From assembly GCA_030168575.1 (NCBI GenBank), contig CP115555.1, positions 558,001-622,000 on the forward strand: a stretch of DNA of 64,000 nt. Reading direction: 5' to 3'. The position numbers and the translations under genes were made by a program. Below the pieces are notes generated by a model, which searched no databases, was not told the DNA's origin, and was given only the letters and a program-made list of their open reading frames with translations. The stretch is from Methanomassiliicoccales archaeon LGM-RCC1. Its GTDB lineage: Archaea > Thermoplasmatota > Thermoplasmata > Methanomassiliicoccales > Methanomethylophilaceae. Within the stretch, counting starts at the first letter, position 1, and each line of letters opens with the position of its first letter. Shown here one piece after another: positions 31,556 to 40,421 of the stretch.

Positions 31556-33016
31556 ATGACCAGTCATCAGACCCTGACGGAAGCTGTTAAGGAAGCGAGC
31601 GGAATTTGCAGCCAGTGGACGGATCCAGAGAGCGGGAACACAGTCTCTTCTTCGGAATTCTCATCAATGGCGGCGGAGGTTGATGCTTCAGGCATCCTCT
31701 ACGGCGGGGAATGTTACGAGGTCTCTTCGGACGGTACGGTATCCGTCATCGTCCAAGGTTCTCAGAGGGTCATAGCGCAGGCACAGTCAAGTCCGGCCCC
31801 TGCCGGCAGCGGATCCACCGATGCCGTCAACAGACCGATCTTCACTTTCGATTCAGAGGCCTTAAAGGCCAAAACGGGAAAGGTTACGGAGGATGCGAAG
31901 AACATGGCGCTGGGCGCCATGGCATCCCTGTCGGGATTCGGAAAGGGTCTGAAGGAGAAGGCGGCAGAAGCGACATCCAAGGGTTCCGGATTGGGAATGA
32001 AAGACCGTCTGGGCGGTCTCAAAGGGAAAGGGTTCGGTTCGTTCGGTAAATCCTCTTCCAAGCAGTTGACGGAGAGCACATCCTATTCCGTGCCAGAGGA
32101 GATCAGCCAGCCCAGCACCCCCAGTCAGCCTGCATCATCGGTCCCCAGCGGCGGTTTCTCCCTTCCTCAGACCATGGACAGGTCATCGGGATCCAACATA
32201 GGACCATCGAGCGGAGGATCCGGTACATCTTCGGACAGCGGGGAGGCACCCGCACCCGCTAAGAGCACCGCAGCGGATCCTGTCGCGGGAAAGTTCAGCA
32301 AGCTGATGGATGCGGCAGATGCCGCTTCTACATTCTGCTCATCATGGTACTTCTTCGATGACGAGAGCGAGCATTTCGACATCAAGTCATTGAAGGACAT
32401 GGCGGAGATCTCCGATCAGGAGGAGACCCTGGACTATGACGAGTGGTATATCGTGCTGAAGGACGGATCAATAGGAAGGCAGGAGGAGGGCGGCATGGCC
32501 GATTGGCTGTTCGTCCCCTTATCCGGTCAGGATAAGGAGATCCTCGAGGCATTCATGGGCGAGGCCGACGATTCCCTCATAGGCTACTCCAAGATGCTGG
32601 ATGACCCGGAGATACTGGATGCGGCCCATAAAAGGGCCAGCGGGATCTTCGGCAAGAAGAACGACGGTCTGATCTGGGAGGGAACGGTCATCAACAAGCA
32701 GCACGAATCCGAGACCGTCAAGAGAGGATACGACGAGGACACAGGTGAGAGGCTGGAGGATGTCCATAACAGGTACACCATCACCGTCGCAAGGTACGAC
32801 GGTCAGATGTACACCATGGAGGAGGGGGATGACAATCCCAATTACACATGGGTGCATGAGGGCGACCGCGTCAGGTATCTCCCGATGTTCGATATGCTGG
32901 AGAAGTACGACAAGTCGAAGGACTCCAGGATACCTTGTATGGTGTGCAGGAAGATGAACAAGGTCGACCCGGATCAACCAAGATGCTTCAGCTGCAAGTT
33001 GCCGCTGTTCAAGTGA
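31556..33016 (+). CDS. uncharacterised protein with disordered middle and C-terminal zinc ribbon
   Basis: A 486-residue protein. Residues 1-80 look folded ('WTDPESGNTVSSSEF', 'GGECYEVSSDGTVSVIVQGSQ'), 80-240 are low-complexity Ser/Gly/Pro/Lys and probably disordered, and 245-470 form a second domain holding 'DYDEWYIVLKDGSIGRQEEGGMADWLFVPLSGQ' and 'RYTITVARYDGQMYTMEEGDD'. The end is a zinc ribbon ('CMVCRKMNKVDPDQPRCFSC'). AGGTG lies seven bases before ATG 31556; an ATG two codons earlier would abut that site. No family is recognised; a scaffold or sensor role is conceivable but unsupported. Confidence 0.65.
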   Translation: MTSHQTLTEAVKEASGICSQWTDPESGNTVSSSEFSSMAAEVDASGILYGGECYEVSSDGTVSVIVQGSQRVIAQAQSSPAPAGSGSTDAVNRPIFTFDSEALKAKTGKVTEDAKNMALGAMASLSGFGKGLKEKAAEATSKGSGLGMKDRLGGLKGKGFGSFGKSSSKQLTESTSYSVPEEISQPSTPSQPASSVPSGGFSLPQTMDRSSGSNIGPSSGGSGTSSDSGEAPAPAKSTAADPVAGKFSKLMDAADAASTFCSSWYFFDDESEHFDIKSLKDMAEISDQEETLDYDEWYIVLKDGSIGRQEEGGMADWLFVPLSGQDKEILEAFMGEADDSLIGYSKMLDDPEILDAAHKRASGIFGKKNDGLIWEGTVINKQHESETVKRGYDEDTGERLEDVHNRYTITVARYDGQMYTMEEGDDNPNYTWVHEGDRVRYLPMFDMLEKYDKSKDSRIPCMVCRKMNKVDPDQPRCFSCKLPLFK

Positions 33017-33099
33017 TCTGACCTTCAGGTAGGAATATCTGGCCGCCAGATGCTAGATTTTGGCATACATTCATTAAAAGGAACATCCATTATTCCCGC

Positions 33100-33975
33100 A
33101 TGGCAGACAAATTTGATCAATTAGTCATCAAGGCAACCGATGGCGATGCTGAGGCCATGTGCGAACTGGCCAATATCTACTATGACGTTTTCGACGAGCA
33201 TTTCGATCCGGCAGTGGCCGCAAAGTGGTATCTCAAGTCTGCCGAGGCAGGTGTCGCCGAGTCTCAGTTCTGCATCGCGAGGCTGTACTCCTGGGGAGAC
33301 GGCGTCGAGGTCAACGTGGACGAGGCGCTCAAGTGGTACAAGGCAGCCGTCAAGCAGGGCCACACCGATGCGATGTGCGACCTGGCAAGCATGTACCTCT
33401 TCGACCCCGAGGTCAGGAAGTCCAAGAAGAAGGCGATCAAGCTCTACGAGGAAGCAGCGGCTCTCGGTAACCCCAATGCACAGTACTTCCTCGGTCTGCT
33501 CTATCTCGACGGGGACTACGTCGAGCAGTCCTACGAGCAGGCGAAGATGTGGTTCGAGAAGGCAGCGGAGAAGAACAACCCCTACGCGCAGTTCGATCTG
33601 GGAGAGATGTACTTCCTTGGAATCGGCGTCAAGAAATCCAAGAAGACAGCTTTCAAGTGGTACCTCAAATCTGCAGAGAACGACCATGCGCTGGGACAGT
33701 ACGCTGTCGCTACTATGTACCTCGAGGGCAAGGGCACCAAGCAGTCCTACAAGGATGCGTTCAAATGGATGAAGGAGGCCGCGGAGCAGGGAGTCACCAG
33801 CGCCATGTACGACCTCTCGCTCATGTACCACTACGGGACCGGTGTCAAGAAATCCAACAAGGAGGCCTTCAAGTGGATGAGGATAGTCGCCGACGATCTC
33901 TTCGAGGAATCCGAGATGATGTATGACGACTACTTCGAGGAAGAGGAAGCCGTCCCTGAAGAGAATGAGGAGTGA
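33100..33975 (+). CDS. Sel1-repeat (TPR-like) protein
   Basis: A 291-residue protein made of about seven 36-residue Sel1 repeats, each of the form A-M/Q-x-x-L-x-x-x-Y ... A-x-K-W-Y/M-x-x-A-A (for example 'AKWYLKSAEAGVAESQFCIA' and 'ALKWYKAAVKQGHTDAMCDL'). The acidic tail 'FEEEEAVPEENEE' follows the last repeat. Sel1 repeats form a helical solenoid for protein-protein binding. No signal peptide is present, so it acts in the cytoplasm. The partner is unknown. It ends at a strong, bidirectional hairpin terminator. Confidence 0.88.
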   Translation: MADKFDQLVIKATDGDAEAMCELANIYYDVFDEHFDPAVAAKWYLKSAEAGVAESQFCIARLYSWGDGVEVNVDEALKWYKAAVKQGHTDAMCDLASMYLFDPEVRKSKKKAIKLYEEAAALGNPNAQYFLGLLYLDGDYVEQSYEQAKMWFEKAAEKNNPYAQFDLGEMYFLGIGVKKSKKTAFKWYLKSAENDHALGQYAVATMYLEGKGTKQSYKDAFKWMKEAAEQGVTSAMYDLSLMYHYGTGVKKSNKEAFKWMRIVADDLFEESEMMYDDYFEEEEAVPEENEE

Positions 33976-33991
33976 TCCTCTAAACTAATTA

Positions 33992-34018
33992 CGCGGACGT
34001 ATGTCCGCGATTATTTTT
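33992..34018. terminator. bidirectional hairpin terminator
   Basis: CGCGGAC (33992-33998) pairs with GTCCGCG (34003-34009) across GTAT; ATTATTTTT follows on the plus strand. It separates the Sel1 gene from the convergent AbiEii gene, whose stop codon lies in the T run. Confidence 0.8.
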
Positions 34019-34877
34019 CCCTTAGTTCTGACGTCAGTTGTATGAACATTTCCGGACACCAGATCTCAGTCGATTTCAACGCTTCTGGATTCAGGAACGG
34101 GACAACATCCTGTTTGGCAGTGTCGTAATCTATTTCGCGGAATCTATCGTTGAGCATGGCCACGATATCCCTATGCGACAATCCGTTGCCCACGTCGATA
34201 CCAGACATTGACAGTTTGTTGTTGAGGAACTCAATGTTATACGGAGTTTTCCGATCCAGATAGAAGAGGTAATCGTACAGATCACGGCCTTTGAATCTGT
34301 TCGACCAAGGGCGGCATAAGATGGCATGAAGTTTACCAGAGAACATCGTCGGCATGTCGCAAGCCGTCACCCTATAACCGTATGGGGATGTCCTGAATAC
34401 GTTCTCTGAACGTGCTCCCTTCGCGGGGCTTATATCTATCTCCAATTTGATTTTGGTAAGCTGTGTTCCGTAGATGTCCTTAAAATATGGTTTGTCGGAG
34501 AAGAATTTCAGATACAGATTTCTGGTGCTGGACTTCAACACTCCTTCCTTTATGTTCGATTCCGTTTTCTTAGTCGTAGGTTCCACAGATATGTCCAGGC
34601 CATAGACGTTCATCTGTCTCTCGATCTCAGGTATGTATGTCTCGATGGAGAACTCCGGATCGGCTGTTTTCAGTATGAAATCCAGGCCCTCCGAGAATCT
34701 GTCCAGACCGTGGAGTATCCTAAGGGCAGTACCTCCCATGAACGATGCGCGGTTGAAGAAATCTGTCTTTGAGAGACTGTACAAGGTGAGTTCCTGTAGA
34801 ACCTCTCTGATAGCATGATCACGTTCAGTTTCGGTACTGGTTTCATATCTGGAGATCATCTCCTCTAAGATATTCAT
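34011..34877 (-). CDS. AbiEii-type nucleotidyltransferase toxin
   Basis: A 288-residue nucleotidyltransferase of the AbiEii/AbiGii family, the toxin half of a type IV toxin-antitoxin pair used in phage defence. 'FMGGTALRILHGLDRFSEGLDF' (residues about 46-67) is the catalytic Gly-Gly-Thr ... DLDF region; the usual 'SEDLDF' reads 'SEGLDF' here, so one metal-binding Asp is replaced by Gly. 'KLEIDISPAKGARSENVF' holds the third acidic residue and 'GRDLYDYLFYLDR' a conserved basic/acidic motif. Both partners look intact. AT-rich codon use compared with neighbours suggests transfer. Confidence 0.85.
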   Translation of the reverse strand: MNILEEMISRYETSTETERDHAIREVLQELTLYSLSKTDFFNRASFMGGTALRILHGLDRFSEGLDFILKTADPEFSIETYIPEIERQMNVYGLDISVEPTTKKTESNIKEGVLKSSTRNLYLKFFSDKPYFKDIYGTQLTKIKLEIDISPAKGARSENVFRTSPYGYRVTACDMPTMFSGKLHAILCRPWSNRFKGRDLYDYLFYLDRKTPYNIEFLNNKLSMSGIDVGNGLSHRDIVAMLNDRFREIDYDTAKQDVVPFLNPEALKSTEIWCPEMFIQLTSELREK

Positions 34878-34878
34878 A

Positions 34879-35463
34879 TTACATCCTCCTGACGAATCTG
34901 GAGAAAAGCGAGACGTTCTTAGACCGGTATAGTTCAGACAGGGATTCTATTGTGTCGATATTTAGGTCGTTAAGGTCTTCTTCATAGATCCGTAGATCTT
35001 CTGAAATAACAATATCCATGTTCTTTAGCGAGCCTATTGGCGAGAGTGAATACATTTTGTCGCACATCGCTTTTTCCGGACTGGCCATCAGATAAGTGTA
35101 TCCGTTTTTTGTGTGTATATTCACTTCTTCCGCGAAAGCATCCTTCGGGACATCATTGTACGTGTACACGCCGAAAGGGGTCTTGTACATCTTGGACCTG
35201 TTCTTTCCGAATGTAGCTGAAGTGAACGTATAGACCCTTTCGGGTATGAGGCCGTGATAGTTCAGTGCGTAATCGAAGGACAGGTATGAAGGGTTATAGA
35301 TGGCACTCGCCAGAAGGTATCCTTCGGTCTTCGGATCGGTCTCGTACAATCCCCTGATGATCGGTGTGTACTTGCCTTCCTTGACCATCCTGGCGATCCT
35401 GCATTTCGGGTTAGAGTACTCATCGCTGAGCTGATCGATGAGCATGGAGGTTGTAACTATCAC
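34879..35463 (-). CDS. AbiEi-type antitoxin
   Basis: A 194-residue protein of the AbiEi antitoxin family. An N-terminal winged helix ('CRIARMVKEGKYTPIIRGLYETD', residues about 20-42) binds DNA; the C-terminal domain ('YLSFDYALNYHGLIPERVYTFTSAT', 'YLMASPEKAMCDKMYS') neutralises the toxin. The toxin gene begins one base after its stop, so the pair is one transcript, probably self-repressed through the winged helix. Confidence 0.85.
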   Translation of the reverse strand: MIVTTSMLIDQLSDEYSNPKCRIARMVKEGKYTPIIRGLYETDPKTEGYLLASAIYNPSYLSFDYALNYHGLIPERVYTFTSATFGKNRSKMYKTPFGVYTYNDVPKDAFAEEVNIHTKNGYTYLMASPEKAMCDKMYSLSPIGSLKNMDIVISEDLRIYEEDLNDLNIDTIESLSELYRSKNVSLFSRFVRRM

Positions 35464-35508
35464 GATTATCTCCAGTAAGTATTGAAATATAATACTTTAT
35501 GGAGGATT

Positions 35509-36084
35509 TCAGTAGTCGTGTTCCTCTATGATCCTGAGGAAGTTCTTGAAAATGTCTACGCCGTGCTCGGTATTCTCGACCTCTGGGTGGAACTGGACTC
35601 CCCAGATGGGCCTGTCCTTGCAGCGGACAGCTTCGTGAGGACACGCTTCCGAATGGGCGATGACCTCAAATCCCTCGGGAACGACCTTGACCTCGTCGTT
35701 GTGGGATGCCCACACGGTGAACTCGTCGGGGAGATCTTTGAACAGGTCGTCGTGGTTGGTGACCTTCAGTGGAACGGCTCCGAATTCGGGGGTGGAACCG
35801 GCCTCTAAGGTCCCTCCGAAATGCTCGCAGAGGAACTGCATCCCTGCGCACACTCCCAGGATTGGGAACTCAGCTTTGTCCAGATACTCTCCGTTGTTCC
35901 CCATTGCCGCTCCTTCGGTAGCGACATTGGGCGCTCCTCCGGAGAGGACCAGTCCGTCTACGTCCTTGATCTCGTCGAACGGGGTCGTGTTGGGCACGAT
36001 CTTGGTGTCGACCTTGAGGTATCTCAGGACGCGCCATTCGCGGTGCGTCCACTGGCTTCCGTTGTCTATGACGTAGACTTTCAT
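35509..36084 (-). CDS. guaAA: GMP synthase, glutamine amidotransferase subunit
   Basis: A 191-residue class I glutamine amidotransferase. The catalytic Cys lies in 'FPILGVCAGMQFL' (near residue 79), with His and Glu in 'GVQFHPEVENTEHG' (near residues 165-168). It delivers ammonia to the ATP-pyrophosphatase subunit encoded at 37094-38041 to turn XMP into GMP. As in many archaea the enzyme is split in two proteins. Here the two halves are parted by an ADH-synthase-like gene, but both are on the minus strand. Confidence 0.95.
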   Translation of the reverse strand: MKVYVIDNGSQWTHREWRVLRYLKVDTKIVPNTTPFDEIKDVDGLVLSGGAPNVATEGAAMGNNGEYLDKAEFPILGVCAGMQFLCEHFGGTLEAGSTPEFGAVPLKVTNHDDLFKDLPDEFTVWASHNDEVKVVPEGFEVIAHSEACPHEAVRCKDRPIWGVQFHPEVENTEHGVDIFKNFLRIIEEHDY

Positions 36085-36171
36085 TGCGCACGCAATCTTG
36101 CAGATTGGATAAAAAACGAACGGTCAGACAACTGTGATTATCATTTCTCTGGTCTCTTTGACATGTCGAAC

Positions 36172-36966
36172 TTAGGATTGAAGGTGCTTCTGGGCTTCCT
36201 CCACCGTAGCTCCATGCAAGACTATGTCCGATACCGCGCTCATCATTCCGCGGACGTTCTTGTGCTGGAAGATGTTCCTTCCCATAGATACGCCATGTCC
36301 TCCCGCCTCAAGCGAGTCATGGACCATGTTCAGCACATCCAAATCGGAATCCATCTTCGGCCCTCCGGCTATGACGACAGGGACCATTGTACCCTTCACG
36401 ACCTCACTGAAGGAATCGATGTCTCCGGTGTAGCTGCACTTGACGATGTCTGCGCCCAGTTCCGTTGCCACCCTTGCGGCGTGAGCGATGGCCTGCGGGT
36501 CGAAGGAGTCCTTGATCTTGGGCCCGCGGGGGTAGGCCATGGCGATGAGGGGCATTCCCCATTGACGGCATTGTCTGGAGACCATTCCCATATCGGACAG
36601 CATCTGAGGTTCGCACTCGGCACCGACGTTAATGTGCATCGAGACCGCATCTGCTCCCATGGACAGGGCTTCCTCGACGGTTGCGACAAGGACCTTGTTG
36701 TTGGAGTTCACTCCTATATCGGTGGACGCCGAGAGATGCAGGATGAGACCGGCATCGTGTCCTGAGGTCCTATGACCCAGAGGTACTATTCCCTTGTGCA
36801 TCAGGACCGCGGTTGCACCGCCTTCTACGACGTCGTCGACCGTGCTCTTCATGTCCGTGAGGCCTGAGATCGGACCAACGCTAATCCCGTGGTCCATAGG
36901 TACTATTACAGCGTTCCCGCTCTGTCTGTCCATTATCCTTTCGATCCTGATGTTCTTGCCGTACAT
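36172..36966 (-). CDS. 2-amino-3,7-dideoxy-D-threo-hept-6-ulosonate synthase (ADH synthase-like)
   Basis: A 264-residue DeoC/FbaB-type aldolase, start 36966 (GGTGA five bases upstream). '[22 protein letters not shown]', '[15 protein letters not shown]', '[12 protein letters not shown]' with the Schiff-base Lys, and '[13 protein letters not shown]' match archaeal ADH synthase, which starts the alternative route to 3-dehydroquinate and aromatic amino acids. A true fructose-bisphosphate aldolase is the main alternative, as the two are close relatives. It lies between the two GMP synthase genes. Confidence 0.85.
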   Translation of the reverse strand: MYGKNIRIERIMDRQSGNAVIVPMDHGISVGPISGLTDMKSTVDDVVEGGATAVLMHKGIVPLGHRTSGHDAGLILHLSASTDIGVNSNNKVLVATVEEALSMGADAVSMHINVGAECEPQMLSDMGMVSRQCRQWGMPLIAMAYPRGPKIKDSFDPQAIAHAARVATELGADIVKCSYTGDIDSFSEVVKGTMVPVVIAGGPKMDSDLDVLNMVHDSLEAGGHGVSMGRNIFQHKNVRGMMSAVSDIVLHGATVEEAQKHLQS

Positions 36967-37051
36967 CTCTGTCACCGTGCTAAGTGTTAGCACGCCACAC
37001 TATAGAGGCGATATATTTAATCATTTTGACAATTTTTTGATAAGAATCAAT

Positions 37052-37090
37052 CAAAAACAGTCGGTACCGGGAGATCCCGGCACCGGTTAG
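37052..37090 (-). terminator. hairpin terminator after guaAB
   Basis: An inverted repeat around 37061-37085 (inner arms CGGGA and TCCCG, outer arms CGGT and ACCG) lies next to the guaAB stop. On the minus strand it is followed by ACTGTTTTTG. Confidence 0.65.
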
Positions 37091-37093
37091 GTT

Positions 37094-38041
37094 TCACTCC
37101 CACTCTATGGTCGCGGGAGGCTTGTTGGTGATGTCGTAAACAACGCGGTTCACGGACTGCTTCATGGTGTTAGTGATGCGCTGCGACATCGCGTCCAGGA
37201 CATCAAGGGGTATCTTGGAGTATGTGGCGGTCATACCGTCGATCGAAGCGACGGCGCGGATGGCGATGGTCCTTCCGTATGCCCTCCTGTCTCCCTGAAC
37301 TCCGACGGATTTCGACGGTAGGAGGACAGCGAAGTACTGCCAGGGAAGCTCCATCTTGCCGGCATCGGCGGCCTTCCTGATCTCATCCTCGACGATGTAG
37401 CATGCTTCGCGTACGACCTCGATGTTCTCTGGGGTGACTTCGTCCAGGCATCTGACAGCAAGTGCGGGTCCGGGGAAGGGCTGCCTCTCCGAGGCAGCGA
37501 CATTGAGCATCCTGGCCAGATCCCTGACCTCATCTTTGTAGAGGTCTCTCAGCGGCTCGTAAAGGGACATCCCCATCTCTTTGGGGAGCCCTCCCACGTT
37601 GTGGTGCGATTTGATGGTGTCACGGACGCCGTCCCCGGATTCGATCCAGTCGGGTGCGATGGTTCCCTGGATGAGGAACTCTGCGCCGTACTCTTTCGCT
37701 CTCCTCTCGAAGACGCGGATGAACTTCTCTCCGATGATCTTCCTCTTTTTCTCGGGCTCGGTGACTCCTTTGAGTGCTTCGAAGAACTCATCGGCGGCAT
37801 CCTCGATGATGTAGTTGAAGCCCATGGATTTGAACATGGTCTCGACCTCCTCGGTCTCGCCCTTCCTCATCAGTCCGTTGTCCACATAGACTGCGAGGAG
37901 CCTCTCTCCGATGGCCTTGTGCACCAATGCTGCCGCCACCATGGAGTCCACTCCTCCGGAGCAGGCGATGATGGCCTTGCCGGTGATCTTGGCCTTGGTG
38001 TCCTCTATGGTATCGTTGATGAAATCCTCAGCACCCAGCAT
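37094..38041 (-). CDS. guaAB: GMP synthase, ATP-pyrophosphatase subunit
   Basis: A 315-residue PP-loop enzyme: '[42 protein letters not shown]' (residues 21-62) carries the SGGVDS loop, and the C-terminal dimerisation domain ('[29 protein letters not shown]', '[19 protein letters not shown]') is complete. It adenylates XMP and joins ammonia from GuaAA. Its first 14 bases overlap the end of purE, linking two steps of purine synthesis. Confidence 0.96.
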   Translation of the reverse strand: MLGAEDFINDTIEDTKAKITGKAIIACSGGVDSMVAAALVHKAIGERLLAVYVDNGLMRKGETEEVETMFKSMGFNYIIEDAADEFFEALKGVTEPEKKRKIIGEKFIRVFERRAKEYGAEFLIQGTIAPDWIESGDGVRDTIKSHHNVGGLPKEMGMSLYEPLRDLYKDEVRDLARMLNVAASERQPFPGPALAVRCLDEVTPENIEVVREACYIVEDEIRKAADAGKMELPWQYFAVLLPSKSVGVQGDRRAYGRTIAIRAVASIDGMTATYSKIPLDVLDAMSQRITNTMKQSVNRVVYDITNKPPATIEWE

Positions 38042-38507
38042 CTTCCTGCACCTTCTGCGAATCCGCGATGACCTTGTCCGCCTGCTCCTTCCTGTAGTCC
38101 GCGAGCTTCTGCTTGAGGGATCCGTCGGAGACTGACAGGATCTCGACTGCCAGGACGGCAGCGTTGTCCCCGCGGTCCAATCCGACTGCGGCCACCGGGA
38201 TTCCCGGGGGCATCTGGACTACCGACAGGAGTGCGTCGTAGCTCAGGGTGCCGCTTACGGGCACTCCGATGACGGGTTTGGTCGTGAACGATGCTATGAC
38301 TCCGGGAAGAGCGGCCGAAAGTCCTGCGATGGCGATGAAAACGTCGGCACCGCTCTTGGTGACGAGCTCCTCGACCCTGTGGGGGGTCCTGTGGGCGGAT
38401 GCTACGTTGATCTCGTATCCTACGCCGAACTTCTTCAGGATGTTGATCGCTTTCTCGGCGACCGGCAGGTCGCTTTTGCTTCCCATGATGATGGAGACTG
38501 TGGACAT
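38028..38507 (-). CDS. purE: 5-(carboxyamino)imidazole ribonucleotide mutase PurE
   Basis: A 159-residue PurE with '[18 protein letters not shown]' (residues 5-22), '[13 protein letters not shown]' (catalytic His), '[15 protein letters not shown]' and '[47 protein letters not shown]'. It moves the carboxylate in purine ring assembly. The last 14 bases overlap guaAB. A longer C-terminal Lys-rich tail than most is present. Confidence 0.95.
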   Translation of the reverse strand: MSTVSIIMGSKSDLPVAEKAINILKKFGVGYEINVASAHRTPHRVEELVTKSGADVFIAIAGLSAALPGVIASFTTKPVIGVPVSGTLSYDALLSVVQMPPGIPVAAVGLDRGDNAAVLAVEILSVSDGSLKQKLADYRKEQADKVIADSQKVQEDAGC

Positions 38508-38724
38508 TATTTGTCTAAATCAGATAATCCGATAAAAAGAATAGTGAAACGGCGGGCACGGGTCCCTACGCCGGCCTGACATATTTTCATTTTTGATGGA
38601 AGCGAGCTTAAGTTGTCGTTCCGTATCAGTACAGGACTTATGGCTTCCGTTTCGGTCTATGATCTTGTTGTCCCGATAAGAACGTATCGGCAATATCATA
38701 ACCCTCCATTGCGTTCCATGGACC

Positions 38725-39192
38725 ATGCCATCGGACGAGGAACTTCTCAGGATCGCAGTGGAAGAGGCGAAGATCGGGATCAGGGCCGGTCACGGAGGAC
38801 CATTCGGCTGCGTCATAGCAAAGAACGGAGTGGTCCACGGCAAGGGCCATAACCGCGTTTTGATCGATAATGATCCTACAGCCCACGGCGAGATTACAGC
38901 GATCAGGAACACCTGCAGGGAGCTGAAGACCATAGACCTCTCCGATTTCACGCTCTATACCTCATCAGAACCCTGTCCGATGTGCAAGGCGGCCATAAGT
39001 TGGGCCAAGGTCGGCAGGGTGGTCTACGCGGCATCGATGGAAGAGGCCAACGAGATCCTCGGGTTCAAGGATCTCCGCATGAGCAATGCCATGAAGAACG
39101 GGGAGGACCTCACTCCGTCCGAGAGGATCCATGTCGAAGGGTATCTCGAACCTTTTGAGGAGTACCGCGACATGCAGGGCACGATCTACTGA
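38725..39192 (+). CDS. nucleoside/guanine deaminase (CDA superfamily)
   Basis: A 155-residue zinc deaminase. 'DPTAHGEITAIRNTC' (His and catalytic Glu, near residues 53-56) and 'SSEPCPMCKAAISWAKV' (two zinc Cys) define the fold; 'GHGGPFGCVIAKNG' and the C-terminal 'RIHVEGYLEPFEEYRDM' resemble guanine deaminase of the GuaD type rather than tRNA adenosine deaminase. Context among purine genes supports a base- or nucleoside-deaminating role in salvage. It is a single-gene unit with its own terminator. Confidence 0.85.
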   Translation: MPSDEELLRIAVEEAKIGIRAGHGGPFGCVIAKNGVVHGKGHNRVLIDNDPTAHGEITAIRNTCRELKTIDLSDFTLYTSSEPCPMCKAAISWAKVGRVVYAASMEEANEILGFKDLRMSNAMKNGEDLTPSERIHVEGYLEPFEEYRDMQGTIY

Positions 39193-39269
39193 TCCGGCCA
39201 GTAATTGGGTGTATTGTCCGATAAGGCGCACGCTAGAAGATAGTAGGTGTAGGTTATTGGTGGTAGGTG

Positions 39270-39296
39270 CAGGGGGCTTGGCACCCCCTGTTCTTT
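39270..39296 (+). terminator. hairpin terminator
   Basis: CAGGGGG (39270-39276) pairs with CCCCCTG (39284-39290), loop CTTGGCA, followed by TTCTTT. Confidence 0.7.
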
Positions 39297-39314
39297 GACT
39301 TGGCTTAGGGTTTT

Positions 39315-39425
39315 TCAGAATGCTGGCTCGAATCTCATTTCGAGGGGCTGACCGCAGTTCATGCACCTTGAGAACGGATTCAACTCATCATTCGTCGTTC
39401 CGCAGTATTTGCAAATGCATCCCAT
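39315..39425 (-). CDS. 36-residue zinc-ribbon protein
   Basis: A short minus-strand frame of 36 residues with two Cys pairs, 'CICKYCGTTNDE' and 'CMNCGQPLEM', spaced as a mini zinc ribbon (C-x2-C-x14-C-x2-C). The C-terminal 'RFEPAF' is hydrophobic. Such one-ribbon proteins are frequent in archaea and often bind RNA or partner proteins. ATG 39425 or 39420 may be used; the upstream ribosome site is weak. It is separate from its neighbours. Confidence 0.55.
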   Translation of the reverse strand: MGCICKYCGTTNDELNPFSRCMNCGQPLEMRFEPAF

Positions 39426-39610
39426 AATCTACGGTAAGAGTTTACCGTATTTATTGAGGTCTAAAGGTCGGAACTTAACCGTTGAAAATTATCGGCGCAT
39501 TATACCCTGTTAACATCTTCGGATAGACTGTATACGGAGTAAAGGCATAATATGCGCAAGATAGGACGAAATATCATCCAACATAGGATAGGGATGACGG
39601 GCAGTGTCCA

Positions 39611-40237
39611 TCATTTCTTCTGAACACGTCTGGAAAGGGCAATCTTGGATTCAGGTGTATCCGCCGGCGGCAGGAAACCGAGGTAGGTGTAGAACGGATT
39701 AGTGTACTTGGATTGCATATAAGTCTCGTAATCGGGGTCCAGGCTCGAGATGATCTTGAGTAGTATGTTACGGAGTTGCATCTTCTCCTCTATGGAGATG
39801 CTGTTGAAAGGGGAATTGATGGTCGTCTCGAAGTGCTCCATCGCATGTTCCGCAATAGCCCTGCCCATGTCGGTGATGTAATAATGATACTTCTTGCTGG
39901 TCGCGGATTCGCGGTCGTCCGTGACGTATCCCTTCTCCTTCAGGACCCTCATGACCCTGTTGGTGTTGGTCTGGTCGAGATCCAGGAACCTGGACAGTTC
40001 GACGATGGTCTGGCCGTCCTGAAGTTTCAATGCGATGAGATAGATGACATGTGCACTGGTGATACCGTAGCCCTTGACAGCCTCTGTCATGTTCTTCTTC
40101 ATGACATAGCTGACCCTGTCCATGAACGTCGGGAGGAGGGTATTCCAATAGTCGTCGTAGATCTCACCCATGTCATTCAAGTATTGTTCCTTTCTTATTT
40201 GAATGATATCTCCGTTGATATCAGAATGCAAGAGCAT
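39611..40237 (-). CDS. MarR-family transcriptional regulator
   Basis: A protein of up to 208 residues with a MarR winged helix: 'GYGITSAHVIYLIALKLQDGQTIVELSRFLDLDQTNTNRVMRVLKEKGYVTDDRES' (recognition helix) and wing 'KKYHYYITDMGRAIAEHAMEHF', with flanking dimer helices. The start is unsure. The ATG at 40237 lies only about 18 bases from a TATA box (TTATAATA near 40251-40258), so transcription may begin inside it; TTG 40180, seven bases after AAAGGA, or ATG 40171 are alternatives. It follows the methylamine operon and is the best candidate to control it. Confidence 0.85.
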   Translation of the reverse strand: MLLHSDINGDIIQIRKEQYLNDMGEIYDDYWNTLLPTFMDRVSYVMKKNMTEAVKGYGITSAHVIYLIALKLQDGQTIVELSRFLDLDQTNTNRVMRVLKEKGYVTDDRESATSKKYHYYITDMGRAIAEHAMEHFETTINSPFNSISIEEKMQLRNILLKIISSLDPDYETYMQSKYTNPFYTYLGFLPPADTPESKIALSRRVQKK

Positions 40238-40262
40238 CTTTCTTTCACCGTATTATAAAGTG

Positions 40263-40288
40263 TGGACCCGGCCCTGAGGCCGGATCCG
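40263..40288 (-). terminator. probable terminator of the dimethylamine operon
   Basis: GGACCCGGCC (40264-40273) and GGCCGGATCC (40278-40287) flank CTGA; on the minus strand all ten pairs form with one G-U. It begins ten bases past the stop of the 39-residue gene. It has no long T run, so termination is not certain. Confidence 0.5.
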
Positions 40289-40297
40289 AACAGGTTT

Positions 40298-40417
40298 TCA
40301 AAGTTTCTTGTGGAAGGTGCGTCCGATGTATGCGGAGACCACATACAGGGCAGCGACGACCACGATGAAGGCGATATCTGCGCCTTCGAATGCAAGCCAT
40401 TCGTCGATTCCGAACAT
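40298..40417 (-). CDS. 39-residue single-pass membrane protein
   Basis: A tiny gene encoding 39 residues. An acidic N-terminus ('MFGIDEWLAFEGAD') is followed by one transmembrane helix (about residues 15-31, 'IAFIVVVAALYVVSAYI') and a basic end 'GRTFHKKL', giving a strongly predicted orientation. GGAGTGA overlaps the previous gene's end and lies five bases before the ATG; spacing to the previous stop is 4 bases. It is the last gene of mtbC-mtbB-transporter-94 aa-39 aa, so a helper role for the transporter is likely from context only. Confidence 0.7.
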   Translation of the reverse strand: MFGIDEWLAFEGADIAFIVVVAALYVVSAYIGRTFHKKL

Positions 40418-40421
40418 GCTA

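Noticed and set aside
30216-31559. A 447-residue plus-strand frame opposite the Hps-RraA gene
   Set aside because: The minus strand gives a full two-domain enzyme; the opposite frame arises from GC-rich codon use and is rich in His/Asp/Arg without motifs.
38508-38724. Possible small RNA in the purE-deaminase spacer
   Set aside because: A few G/C-rich patches are present but no stable long stem or clear transcript signal; I see only promoter-like DNA.
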